NCBI GenBank assembly: GCA_018268935.1 | Contig: JAFDVS010000005.1 | Span: 27,209-91,208, forward strand | Origin: Acidobacteriota bacterium | Lineage (GTDB): Bacteria; Acidobacteriota; Terriglobia; Bryobacterales; Bryobacteraceae | Direction of reading: 5' to 3' | DNA: 64,000 bases | In this document: piece by piece, positions 37,876 through 45,497 of the stretch | Position numbering within the stretch: position 1 is the stretch's first letter | How the letters are laid out: every line of letters begins with the position of its first letter | Made by a program: the position numbers and the translations under genes | The notes under the pieces: generated by a model | Database searches by the model: none | What the model was told of the DNA's origin: nothing | What the model saw: only the letters and a program-made list of their open reading frames with translations

Positions 37876-38639
37876 AGCGTCTCCTCACTGCGCTGATCCT
37901 CATTCCTTCTGTCATCTACGTCATCTTCCTGGGGCCTTCGCTGCTCTTCCAGGCTGTGGTGGCGGCGATGGCTTTCGCCTGCTTCCGTGAGTACGGCGGC
38001 ATTGCGCAGGCGCAGGGCATTCCGCTAAACATCTGGCTCGGCCAGGCGTTTGGGCTGATCTTTCTCTTCGTGCCGCGCGCCGAATGGCTCGTCCTGGTTG
38101 CCATGGCCATGATCGTGGCTACTCTCGCCATGCGCCTCGACAACCTCTCCCAGAGCCTGCCTTCTGCTTCCGCCCTGCTCTTTGGCCTTATCTATATATA
38201 TGGAGCGTGGCGCTGCGCCGTTGTGCTGCACGCCCACAGCGCGTGGTGGCTTTTCTTTGCCGTCAGCATCAATTGGGTCGGCGATAGCGCGGCGCTCTAT
38301 TCCGGGAAGCTGTTTGGCAAGCACAAGCTGGCTCCCGTGGTCAGCCCCAAGAAAACGTGGGAAGGCGCCATCGGTTCCGCCCTGTTTTCCACTCTTTATG
38401 GCGTAGTATTGCTGGCCAAAGGCGTCCCCCAGACCCCCATGCTGCACGCCGCTGTCCTTTCCTTTTTGGCCTGTGCCGCCGGTCAGATCGGCGATCTGGC
38501 GGAATCCGCCATGAAGCGCGGCGCCGGAGTCAAAGACAGCGGGCACATGCTTCCCGGCCATGGCGGCTGGCTCGACCGGCTCGATAGCACGCTCTTCTCC
38601 ATGCCCGTCGTCGCCGTCTATCTCTACCTGGTTCAGTAG
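37872..38639 (+). CDS. cdsA: Phosphatidate cytidylyltransferase
   Basis: 255 residues with about seven membrane helices and the CDP-diglyceride synthase signature GDLAESAMKRGAGVKDSG...GHGGWLDRLDS, including the conserved metal-binding acidic residues, plus SPKKTWEG. It makes CDP-diacylglycerol from phosphatidic acid and CTP for phospholipid synthesis. Its ATG overlaps the uppS stop. In many genomes dxr and rseP follow; here an M50 protease lies immediately downstream but on the opposite strand. Confidence 0.94.
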   Translation: MKRLLTALILIPSVIYVIFLGPSLLFQAVVAAMAFACFREYGGIAQAQGIPLNIWLGQAFGLIFLFVPRAEWLVLVAMAMIVATLAMRLDNLSQSLPSASALLFGLIYIYGAWRCAVVLHAHSAWWLFFAVSINWVGDSAALYSGKLFGKHKLAPVVSPKKTWEGAIGSALFSTLYGVVLLAKGVPQTPMLHAAVLSFLACAAGQIGDLAESAMKRGAGVKDSGHMLPGHGGWLDRLDSTLFSMPVVAVYLYLVQ

Positions 38640-39250
38640 AAAACGCCGAAGAAGAACTCGGTGATGCGCTGGCTGTAGTAGCTCAGGTATCCCCCCAGGT
38701 TCGTCAGCGACATCGCCAGCAACAGCAGGATGAAGCCGAATCGTGCCAGTTCCATGTACAGCGCCGGGGGAAAGCGCATGGCAATCAGCAGCTTCGATCC
38801 GTCCAGTGGCGGAACAGGCAGCAGATTGAACAACCCGAGGTACACGCTCAGTAAAGCGGCCCGCTGAGCCACCTCACTGGCCGCCGCCACGGACGTTCCC
38901 GCCAGAACCGAAAGGCCCGCAAACAGCAGCGCCAGCACCATGTTGCTGGCCGGCCCGGCGAGCGCCACCATCGCCAGCCCGTTCAGCCCGTACTTCAGCT
39001 TTGAGGGGTTGGTGTTCACCGGCCGTCCCCAACCGATGAATCCGCCGGCCAGCAGGCTGGTCAGCGCAGGCAGAATGATGCTTCCAAACAGCTCCAGATG
39101 CGCCGGAGGATATAGCGTCAGCCGCCCTTCCTGTTCCGGAGTGTCATCGCCCAATTTCGAGGCCATCCAGGCATGCGCGAATTCGTGTGGAACGGTGAGG
39201 ATACACAGCAGACAGACATTGAGAAAAGCAGCTTCGAAGGCAAGATCCAT
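38633..39250 (-). CDS. Site-2-protease family (M50) membrane metalloprotease
   Basis: About 205 residues, membrane-embedded, with the zinc motif HEFAHAW in the first helix and the second metal-binding segment PVPPLDGSKLL near the C-terminus (NPDG-type). Matches the short YwhC/SpoIVFB-like S2P group without a PDZ domain, rather than RseP. An in-frame GTG at 39260 would add four residues. It probably cleaves a transmembrane regulator, but no obvious substrate is adjacent. The 3' end overlaps cdsA by seven bases. Confidence 0.85.
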   Translation of the reverse strand: MDLAFEAAFLNVCLLCILTVPHEFAHAWMASKLGDDTPEQEGRLTLYPPAHLELFGSIILPALTSLLAGGFIGWGRPVNTNPSKLKYGLNGLAMVALAGPASNMVLALLFAGLSVLAGTSVAAASEVAQRAALLSVYLGLFNLLPVPPLDGSKLLIAMRFPPALYMELARFGFILLLLAMSLTNLGGYLSYYSQRITEFFFGVFY

Positions 39251-39391
39251 GAAACTACTCACAATAGCATGCCGGCTAACGTCCAGCTAACGTGCGGTTT
39301 ACGACAAGAAACGTACCCATCCCTCAGAATCCGGTCTATCCTCCGGAATCGGGTGAAACACCCTAATTCCAAAAATCGGAGGAATACCCCC

Positions 39392-39934
39392 TTGCGTTCC
39401 CTTCTGTTGCTCGCCGCTCTCTGTCTCGCTCCGGCGGCCCACGCCGTCAGCTTTACACTCGAATCCCACACTGGCGATGTTTGGACTTACACCCTGGAGT
39501 TTGCTCCTCACGACAACTACTATCCCGGTCCAGCCACCATCGATCTGGAGGGTTTGTATGGCGTTACCGAGGCTACTCCGCCAACATCCACCACCTTGAC
39601 GTCGTTCCCCGAGGTGAATCTCCAGTGGAATCCCTTTATCCTGGGTGGCGGTGTCAGAGTAATTTGGGTCATCACGGAGGGGGGAACCGGCAACATGGTC
39701 AGCACTCGTTATACATACGGATTCAGTGTTACGGCTCCGGGTGCGGTCACAGGACCGGTTCGTGTTTCCACCACCGGATTCAAGCTGGACTCAGGGCAAT
39801 TTGATCTGGACATTCAGGATGTCGTAATCGACGGACCGGTCCACCCTGGCCGTGTCAATGACACCCCGGAACCCTCGGCCGCAGCCTTGTTTTTGGTTGG
39901 AATCACGGTGATTGCCCTCCGCCGGACACTCTGA
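39392..39934 (+). CDS. PEP-CTERM sorting-signal protein
   Basis: About 180 residues starting at TTG 39392, which has an excellent GGAGGA eight bases upstream; the longer reading from 39173 lacks one. Signal peptide (LRSLLLLAALCLAPAAHA), a beta-rich body, and a C-terminal tripartite tail: TPEPSAAALFLVG, a hydrophobic helix, and basic RRTL. This is the exosortase-processed PEP-CTERM signal, used to anchor or release proteins at the cell envelope, often with exopolysaccharide. Body function unknown. No exosortase gene is present in this window. Confidence 0.85.
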   Translation: MRSLLLLAALCLAPAAHAVSFTLESHTGDVWTYTLEFAPHDNYYPGPATIDLEGLYGVTEATPPTSTTLTSFPEVNLQWNPFILGGGVRVIWVITEGGTGNMVSTRYTYGFSVTAPGAVTGPVRVSTTGFKLDSGQFDLDIQDVVIDGPVHPGRVNDTPEPSAAALFLVGITVIALRRTL

Positions 39935-39974
39935 TCAGGGGCTTTCGCTCCGTCTCCGTTCCACTCGACCCGGG

Positions 39975-40004
39975 TTGACGGGAGCTTTGCCTACAGTGTA
40001 CAGT
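39975..40004 (+). promoter_or_regulatory. Possible sigma-70 promoter of the MltD-like gene
   Basis: TTGACG (39975-39980) and TACAGT (39999-40004) are separated by 18 bases, 58 bases before the lytic transglycosylase ATG, in the only sizeable gap between the PEP-CTERM gene and that gene. Four of six -10 positions match the consensus; support is from sequence only. Confidence 0.35.
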
Positions 40005-40062
40005 CATAGCTTCCGATGTAATAGAGTCATTTGAGAAGGTAATCCAACTCGAGAAATAACGG

Positions 40063-41799
40063 ATGCATCAAAGCCCCTCCTCCCGCAAGGCTGTCATCGT
40101 CCTTTGTTCCTGTCTCGGTCTGTGGAGCTGCTCGCCATCGACGAACCCGGAAGTATTCCGGAATAGCTTCGTCCCCCCGGCGCCGAAGCCCTCTACAGCA
40201 CCTCCCATCGTCCACCGGGACCCGGAACCCGTCATTGTGGATCCCCCGTCGCTGCATGCCGCGGCGGTGCCTCCGAAAGACGTGCCGAACTTCTTGAAGA
40301 CTGAGCCCCAATTGGCCCCGCGGCCGCAGCTCGATAACCGTATCAAGCGCGCCGAGAAGCATTTCGCGACGGGCCGCAAGCTCTATCTGGAAGGCGACGC
40401 CGCCGGCGCGCGTGCCGAGTTTGACAAGGCAATCGAGACACTGCTCAATGCCCCGGAATCCGCGCCGGACCGTTTTGTCGCCGAAAAGCGGATCGAAGAA
40501 TACGTTGACCGGATTCACCGCTTCGACGTGGAAGGCATGGGCGCGGGTCAGCTCGAAGACACCGTCAATTACGATAAGTCTCCCCTGCAGGAAATCCTCG
40601 ATCTCACCTTCCCCATCGATCCCAACCTGAAGAGCCGTGTGAAGGATCAGGTGGCCGCCACCCGTTCCCAGTTGCCGCTGGAAGAAAACGACGAGGTGCT
40701 GCGCTATATCAACTACTTCAACTCGGATCGCGGGAAGCGAACCATCATCGGCGCGATGAAGCGCTCCGGGCGCTACCGCGACATGATCCGCCGCATCCTG
40801 GATGAAGAAGGAGTGCCACAGGAACTGATCTTCCTCGCGCAGGCGGAATCAGGGTTCCTGCCCCGCGCTCTATCCTATAAGGCTGCGGTCGGGATGTGGC
40901 AATTCGTCAAGTGGCGCGGCAACGAATACGGGCTGAAGCAGACGCCTTATTCAGACGATCGACTGGATCCGGAGTTGGCCACCCGCGCAGGCGCCCGCCA
41001 TCTGCGCGATCTCTACCACGAATTCGGAGACTGGTATCTCGCCATGGCCGCCTATAACTGCGGCCCCGGTTGTGTCGGCCGCGCCGTGGAGCGCACCGGC
41101 TATGCCGATTTCTGGCAACTGCGCAGCCGCAACGCCCTTCCCAAGGAAACCTCAAATTACGTCCCGCTGATCGTGGCCATGACGATCATCGTCAAGAACG
41201 CCAAGGACTACGGGATTGAGGATGTGCAAATGGAACCGGCCATCGTCTACGACACGGTGGAGATGGTCGCCAACACCAACCTCTCTCTCATCGCCGATCT
41301 GTTGGATGTGCCGCAAACCGAGCTGCGGGAACTCAATCCGGCGCTGCTGAAAGGGATCGCTCCGGCTGGCTATGCGATGCGTATTCCGAAGGGATCTACA
41401 CAGTCCCTGATGTCGTCGCTATCGCTTATCCCCCCTGACAAGCGGGCCTCCTGGCGCGCCCACCGCGTGCTGGAAGGTGAGGATATCGCGTCCATCTCGA
41501 AGCGCTACCGTACGCCTTCGAACAGCCTTGCATCGGTCAACCGGGCCAATCTCGATGACCTCCGCACCGGCGATCTGGTGGTGATTCCCGCCGCCTACAG
41601 CGAACCGAAGCCGGTGACTGTAGCAGCGCCAAAAACCGCGACGAAGAAACAGGCCGTGCGCCGCACGGCTCCTGCCAAGGCCCCGGTGCGGAAAGTGAGT
41701 GCTCCTGCTCCAGCGCGCAAGGCGCCAGTCAAACGCGCTTCGGCCGGTGTCGTGGTCGCTCAGTCTTCGCAACCGAAGGCCCGGCCCGCTGCCCGCTAA
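40063..41799 (+). CDS. Lytic murein transglycosylase, MltD-like lipoprotein with LysM
   Basis: 578 residues. The N-terminus has a lipoprotein-type signal with Cys in GLWSCSPST. The SLT domain lies at about 250-400 with catalytic Glu262 in AQAESGFLPRALS, followed by GMWQFVKWRG and AAYNCGPGCVGRA. A LysM-like segment follows (ASISKRYRTPSNSLASVNRANL, about 470-500), then a Lys/Ala/Pro-rich tail. The enzyme cleaves peptidoglycan glycan strands at the outer membrane. An unusually long N-terminal region (40-230) holds a TPR-like helical segment. Confidence 0.9.
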   Translation: MHQSPSSRKAVIVLCSCLGLWSCSPSTNPEVFRNSFVPPAPKPSTAPPIVHRDPEPVIVDPPSLHAAAVPPKDVPNFLKTEPQLAPRPQLDNRIKRAEKHFATGRKLYLEGDAAGARAEFDKAIETLLNAPESAPDRFVAEKRIEEYVDRIHRFDVEGMGAGQLEDTVNYDKSPLQEILDLTFPIDPNLKSRVKDQVAATRSQLPLEENDEVLRYINYFNSDRGKRTIIGAMKRSGRYRDMIRRILDEEGVPQELIFLAQAESGFLPRALSYKAAVGMWQFVKWRGNEYGLKQTPYSDDRLDPELATRAGARHLRDLYHEFGDWYLAMAAYNCGPGCVGRAVERTGYADFWQLRSRNALPKETSNYVPLIVAMTIIVKNAKDYGIEDVQMEPAIVYDTVEMVANTNLSLIADLLDVPQTELRELNPALLKGIAPAGYAMRIPKGSTQSLMSSLSLIPPDKRASWRAHRVLEGEDIASISKRYRTPSNSLASVNRANLDDLRTGDLVVIPAAYSEPKPVTVAAPKTATKKQAVRRTAPAKAPVRKVSAPAPARKAPVKRASAGVVVAQSSQPKARPAAR

Positions 41800-41810
41800 C
41801 ATTCTTCACG

Positions 41811-41840
41811 GGAAAAAGCGTCTTTTCCGCGCAAAAGCGC
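41811..41840 (+). terminator. Two small hairpins after the MltD-like gene
   Basis: GGAAAA/TTTTCC with a six-base loop (41811-41828) and GCGCAAAAGCGC (41829-41840) lie between the MltD-like gene and the histone-like gene. They may act as a weak terminator or processing site. There is no clean T-run, so support is modest. Confidence 0.3.
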
Positions 41841-41889
41841 TTGCTCCCCCCTTGTCTTCATCCCAAAACGTTGTATTCTAATTTTGACC

Positions 41890-42438
41890 ATGCCCGAACA
41901 GAATGCTCCGGAAATGTTTCTCCTGGCGATCCCTGCCGGCGATGACGGCGAGTGGGACAGCTTTGAGTACGACTCCGAGCATGTCGAACTCATCTCTGAG
42001 ATCAAGGAATATGGCAACGGAGAGGATGACGAAGAACTAATGGAAGAAGAACTCACAGTGACCCCAACACAACCAGCGTCCGAAGCCGCCTCTGAAGCGG
42101 CAGCCCCGGCCCCCGCGCCGGAATCCACGCCCGCCCCCGCTGCTCCTGCGCCTGCCCCCAAAGCGGCCAAGAAGCCGGCTAAGAAACCCGCCAAGAAGGC
42201 CGTGGCGAAGAAGCCCGCCGCCAAGCCTGCCAAGAAGGCTCCGGCGAAGGCTGCCAAGAAAGCTGTGAAGAAGGCGCCAGCCAAGCCTGTCAAGAAGGCC
42301 CCTGCGAAGGCAGCCAAGAAGGCGGCAAAACCGGCTCCGGCCAAGAAAGCCGCCAAACCCGCTCCAGCCAAGAAGGCCGCCCCGAAGAAGCCGGCGAAGC
42401 CGGTGAAGCCGGTCAAGAAGGCAGCAAAGAAGAAATAA
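41890..42438 (+). CDS. Histone H1-like Lys/Ala/Pro-rich protein with acidic N-terminus
   Basis: About 182 residues in two halves. Residues 1-55 are acidic (YGNGEDDEELMEEELT), and residues 95-182 are built of AKKAPAKAAKK-type repeats, as in eukaryotic histone H1 tails and bacterial Hc1/AlgP-like proteins. A Pro/Ala linker (SEAAAPAPAPESTPAP) joins them. It should bind DNA through the basic tail and might tune compaction through its acidic head. The ATG at 41890 is preceded by an in-frame TTG two codons upstream; no Shine-Dalgarno is obvious. Confidence 0.75.
   Translation: MPEQNAPEMFLLAIPAGDDGEWDSFEYDSEHVELISEIKEYGNGEDDEELMEEELTVTPTQPASEAASEAAAPAPAPESTPAPAAPAPAPKAAKKPAKKPAKKAVAKKPAAKPAKKAPAKAAKKAVKKAPAKPVKKAPAKAAKKAAKPAPAKKAAKPAPAKKAAPKKPAKPVKPVKKAAKKK
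42157..42436 (+). repeat. Low-complexity Lys-Ala-Pro codon repeat
   Basis: About 280 bases of near-repetitive AAGAAGGCNCCNGCCAAG units encode the basic tail of the histone-H1-like protein. Units are irregular in length, so copy number may vary between strains. Confidence 0.7.
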
Positions 42439-42469
42439 ATTCGGCCTGATTCTCCCAGGTTGACGCAAA

Positions 42470-42506
42470 AAGAGGGCGCAACGATTCGTCTCCGTTGCGC
42501 CCTCTT
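42470..42506 (-). terminator. Rho-independent terminator (14-bp perfect stem)
   Basis: A perfect 14-base-pair stem (42470-42483 with 42493-42506) encloses a nine-base loop. On the minus strand it is followed by a T-run, so it terminates the small minus-strand gene ending at 42525. It also sits 31 bases after the histone-like gene's stop, so it probably works for both convergent transcripts. Confidence 0.8.
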
Positions 42507-42524
42507 CCTATTGTCCTGTTCCCT

Positions 42525-42770
42525 TTACGAGCCCTGCTTGCCCACTACCTTCCGGCAGCGATCATACAACTCCAGCAGCGCATCGGTGTATTCTTCGCTC
42601 CCACTCTTTCCGCCCTTGCCCGCGGAGAACCCCACGGTCGAACTGCTTGGCTTTCCATAGCCTGTAGTCGTGGCGATGAACTTCATTAACTCCAGCGAGA
42701 CTTCGTCGATCCCGCGCTGCCTGTCGGACGCCTTATCGCCGGCGTCATTCTTCTGTGTTTCGTCAGCCAT
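42525..42770 (-). CDS. Small conserved-looking hypothetical protein
   Basis: 81 residues, polar and charged, with no signal peptide: an N-terminal acidic stretch (ADETQKNDAGDK), a central segment EVSLELMKFIATTTGYG and a Lys/Glu-rich C-terminus (EEYTDALLELYDRCRKVV). Its own terminator follows. It is divergent from the HipA-like kinase gene with 27 bases between the start codons. The layout would allow a regulatory partner or inhibitor of the kinase, but I do not recognise a fold. Confidence 0.6.
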   Translation of the reverse strand: MADETQKNDAGDKASDRQRGIDEVSLELMKFIATTTGYGKPSSSTVGFSAGKGGKSGSEEYTDALLELYDRCRKVVGKQGS

Positions 42771-42797
42771 AGAGTTTAGTGTATCCTGATTCGTTCC

Positions 42798-43631
42798 ATG
42801 CCCCTCGCCGCCCGTCAATGGATTCGTAAAATGCGCGGCGGCGCGCAAGCCCACCTCATTGTCGCCTCCGACAACCATCACTACGTCGTCAAATGCAAGC
42901 AGAACCCGCAGCACCGCCGGGTTCTTGTGAACGAGTGGGTTTCCCGAACTCTCCTCGACTACCTCGGCCTCCCCTCGCCGCAAACCGAGTTGATCCAACT
43001 GAGCGATGATTTCCTCGCGGCCAACCCCGAACTCACCATCACCATCGGTTCCCGCATGCAACCCATCGCTCCGGGACTCCACTTCGGCTCGCGGATGCCT
43101 GTCGACCCCAATCGCTTCGTCATCTACGATTACCTTCCCGACGCCCTGCTTCGCCAGATTGCGAACATCCGCGACTTTCTCGGAATGCTGGTCTTCGACA
43201 AATGGGTGAACAACGCGGATTCGCGCCAGTGTGTTTTCTTCCGGGCCCAGGTGAAGGAGTGGCTTGCCCAGGAATACTGGCCGAAGAAGGTGGCCTTCGT
43301 CGCCCTCATGATGGATCACGGATACACATTCGGCGGGCCTCATTGGACCCTCGACGATTCCCCGCTCACCGGCCTGTATTGCCGGCCGTTGGTCTATGAG
43401 TCCGTCACCGGGCTTGCCTCCTTTGAGCCTTGGATTGAGCGCATCCGCAGCTTTCCCCCCGAGGTGCTGGATAACGCATTTAAGCAGGTGCCGGAGTGGT
43501 GGCTGAACGGAGACCGTGAGCCTCTGGAAAGCCTTCTGGAGTCGCTGTACCGCCGCCGCAAGCGCATCGACGCCCTGGTTGAAGATACGCGCACCGGCCG
43601 CATCAACCCATTCCCCAATTGGCCCCTATAG
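42798..43631 (+). CDS. HipA-family kinase-like protein
   Basis: 277 residues resembling the C-terminal catalytic half of HipA kinases: an N-lobe with a Lys-containing strand (YVVKCKQN), an acidic-asparagine segment VFDKWVNNADSRQ matching the HipA catalytic loop, and MMDHGYTFGG in the metal-binding (DFG-like) position. The usual HipA N-terminal subdomain is absent, as in the short HipA-like family. HipA phosphorylates glutamyl-tRNA synthetase to induce dormancy; whether this protein does so is unknown. No HipB-type helix-turn-helix gene is adjacent. The 3' end overlaps the ThiO-like gene by six bases. Confidence 0.75.
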   Translation: MPLAARQWIRKMRGGAQAHLIVASDNHHYVVKCKQNPQHRRVLVNEWVSRTLLDYLGLPSPQTELIQLSDDFLAANPELTITIGSRMQPIAPGLHFGSRMPVDPNRFVIYDYLPDALLRQIANIRDFLGMLVFDKWVNNADSRQCVFFRAQVKEWLAQEYWPKKVAFVALMMDHGYTFGGPHWTLDDSPLTGLYCRPLVYESVTGLASFEPWIERIRSFPPEVLDNAFKQVPEWWLNGDREPLESLLESLYRRRKRIDALVEDTRTGRINPFPNWPL

Positions 43632-44690
43632 GCTCGCCTGAATCTGCGTGCTGAGCCGCTCCGCCGTTGCCGGAGCCAGCAGGATGCCATTGCGGTAATG
43701 CCCATAGGCCAGCCACAGCGGGGAATCCTTCCAGCGGCCCAGATACGGCCCTTCCGCGTTCACGCCGGGACGGAAGCCAATCCAGCCATCGGCGGCCTTC
43801 TCCGGCAGCTCTGACCATAGCCTCTTCGCCCGCGCCGCGATCTCCAGGCAAGTTTCGTCATTCACCACACGGTCGTAGGCTGCCCGTTCCTCGTTCGTTC
43901 CCGCTACGGTGTACCCCGATTGACGCTGCACCAGATAGGTATGGTGATAGCGCAGCACATGTGGCAGCGATCCGGGCCGCAGCGGATAACCGATGAGGTG
44001 TCCTTTCACCGGAAAGGTGGCTGGTAAAAATTTCCCTAACTGCGACGACCAGGTGCCGGCGGCCAATACGCCGCATCCGGCACGTAGAATCTTTCCCGAG
44101 CCCACCGAAGCGTAAAGCGCCGCTCGATCCCACTCGAGTGCGACCACCGGCTCGTTTTCCAGAATCTCAACCCCGCTGCGCTCACAGGCTACTCGCAGCG
44201 CTGCCATCAGCGTGCGCGGATCCACCTGGCCTTCGCCAGGATACAGGTAGCCTCCCGCCAACCCTGAGTCGATTCCGGGAACGATGCGCCGCAGATCGGC
44301 ATTCGAAAGCCGTTCGGCGCGAATCTGCAACTCGGCCTGCCGCTTCGCCCGCTCTCCGATTGCCGCCAGTTCCTCCTCTGTGCCCGCCAGCTCAATCGAC
44401 CCGCATTGTGCGAAATCGATGGATAGCCCCGATGCCTCACGCAACTCGCGCACAAAATCCGGATAGAGTGTCAAACTTTGTAAAGCGAAGCGCAGTGCGT
44501 CCGAGGCCTCTTCATATTCCGATCCGGGCACCAGCATGCCGGCGCCTGCCCAGCTTGCTTCACCGCCCCAGCGGCGCGCTTCCACTATCGTCACCCGCAT
44601 CCCACTCTGCGCGAGCCTCCACGCGATGGAGGCGCCTATGATGCCGCCGCCGATGATCAGGACGTCGCTCGCGGTTTGTGCTGGGTGCAA
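43626..44690 (-). CDS. thiO: FAD-dependent glycine oxidase-like protein (ThiO family)
   Basis: 354 residues of the D-amino-acid oxidase superfamily. The dinucleotide loop is DVLIIGGGIIGASIAWRLAQ, then GGEASWAGAGMLVPGSEY, and the FAD C-terminal motif is near LWLAYGHYRNGILLAPAT. The last motif, with Arg in HYRNGILL, is the substrate-carboxylate region of glycine/sarcosine oxidases. In thiamine synthesis ThiO makes dehydroglycine, but no other thi genes are present here, so a general amine oxidase remains possible. The start is TTG 44690 with AGGA upstream. Confidence 0.8.
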   Translation of the reverse strand: MHPAQTASDVLIIGGGIIGASIAWRLAQSGMRVTIVEARRWGGEASWAGAGMLVPGSEYEEASDALRFALQSLTLYPDFVRELREASGLSIDFAQCGSIELAGTEEELAAIGERAKRQAELQIRAERLSNADLRRIVPGIDSGLAGGYLYPGEGQVDPRTLMAALRVACERSGVEILENEPVVALEWDRAALYASVGSGKILRAGCGVLAAGTWSSQLGKFLPATFPVKGHLIGYPLRPGSLPHVLRYHHTYLVQRQSGYTVAGTNEERAAYDRVVNDETCLEIAARAKRLWSELPEKAADGWIGFRPGVNAEGPYLGRWKDSPLWLAYGHYRNGILLAPATAERLSTQIQASL

Positions 44691-44825
44691 AATCCTATCT
44701 TAAACAATTCTCGCGGCCCGTGTTTTTTCCACAGGAAATTCAACGCCATCATTACCTAAGCAACACAAAAATAAGCAGATAAAATCTGTGAAGATCGTCC
44801 GGCGCGAGTCGTTTTTTCGTTGACC

Positions 44826-45495
44826 ATCGCGCCTGGGAAGGCGCATAGTGAAGAAGGTTCCAAGAGGCACGCGGAACAGTGAGCCAAACGGAACGTAGCG
44901 AACCTGGAACGATGATCTGCGGTTTCCCTCGCAAGAGGATCAAACTGTAGGGAGCGATGGGAGATCGGGCGTTCTGGATTGGCAAGCCATCCTGCAAGCA
45001 TCTGAGCCGGGCGCATGCGCGAGTCCTCGCAAGAGGGCCTGCGGGGCTGCAAAGCCAGGATCCGGAGGGAGTGACATCCTGAAGGGGAGCGACGGCGAAA
45101 GGGGCAGGCGGGAACCGCTGAGCTTACGGACAGGCAACGGGTGTTGCGTGTTGATCCGCCCCGAGACCGGAAACGGTCGAGGTGGGGAGCGTTTCACCGA
45201 ACGGGCTCGTCACGAGGTTCATGCGGAAGTTGCGAAGCGGCAGGAGCAGGAGCGTTGACTCAGCCAGGGCAACCGGGAGACCGGAAGTCCTTGCTGGCGA
45301 GCGAAAGCCCGTCGCGAGCAAATCGGTTTCCGCCCGTGTGGTTGGCTGGCAAGTCTTTCGGCTGTGAAGCGCCGGCGGTGAAAACGCCGGTAGGGAGCGG
45401 AAAGATGAGGCCCGGCAACACAGGCGGCCACGCTACGCCAGGCATGCATGGCGGGTAGCAAACTGGGAAACTGGTCACTTGGAACCTTTTTCCTT
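44826..45495 (+). ncRNA. Candidate large structured non-coding RNA
   Basis: No plausible protein lies in this ~800-base gap. The + strand contains many small perfect hairpins, mostly with GNRA loops: GGGA (44829-44844), GCAA (44927-44938, 45025-45036, 45045-45056), GAAA (45165-45178) and GAGA (45273-45284). A TCA-loop hairpin (45199-45220), a 6-bp GC stem (45372-45390) and a final bulged stem (45432-45459) also occur, followed about 25 bases later by a T-rich tract. GGGAGCG occurs four times (44950, 45085, 45185, 45393), each within a few bases after a hairpin. GNRA loops appear only when read on the + strand, fixing the sense. It does not match RNase P, tmRNA, SRP or 6S signatures that I know. 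Ends are estimates. Confidence 0.65.
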
Positions 45496-45497
45496 TT

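Noticed and set aside
44826..45495. Group II intron or HEARO/IscB omega-RNA as identity of the structured region
   Set aside because: No domain V consensus, reverse transcriptase or IscB-like gene is present; it stays open as a remote possibility pending a covariance-model search.
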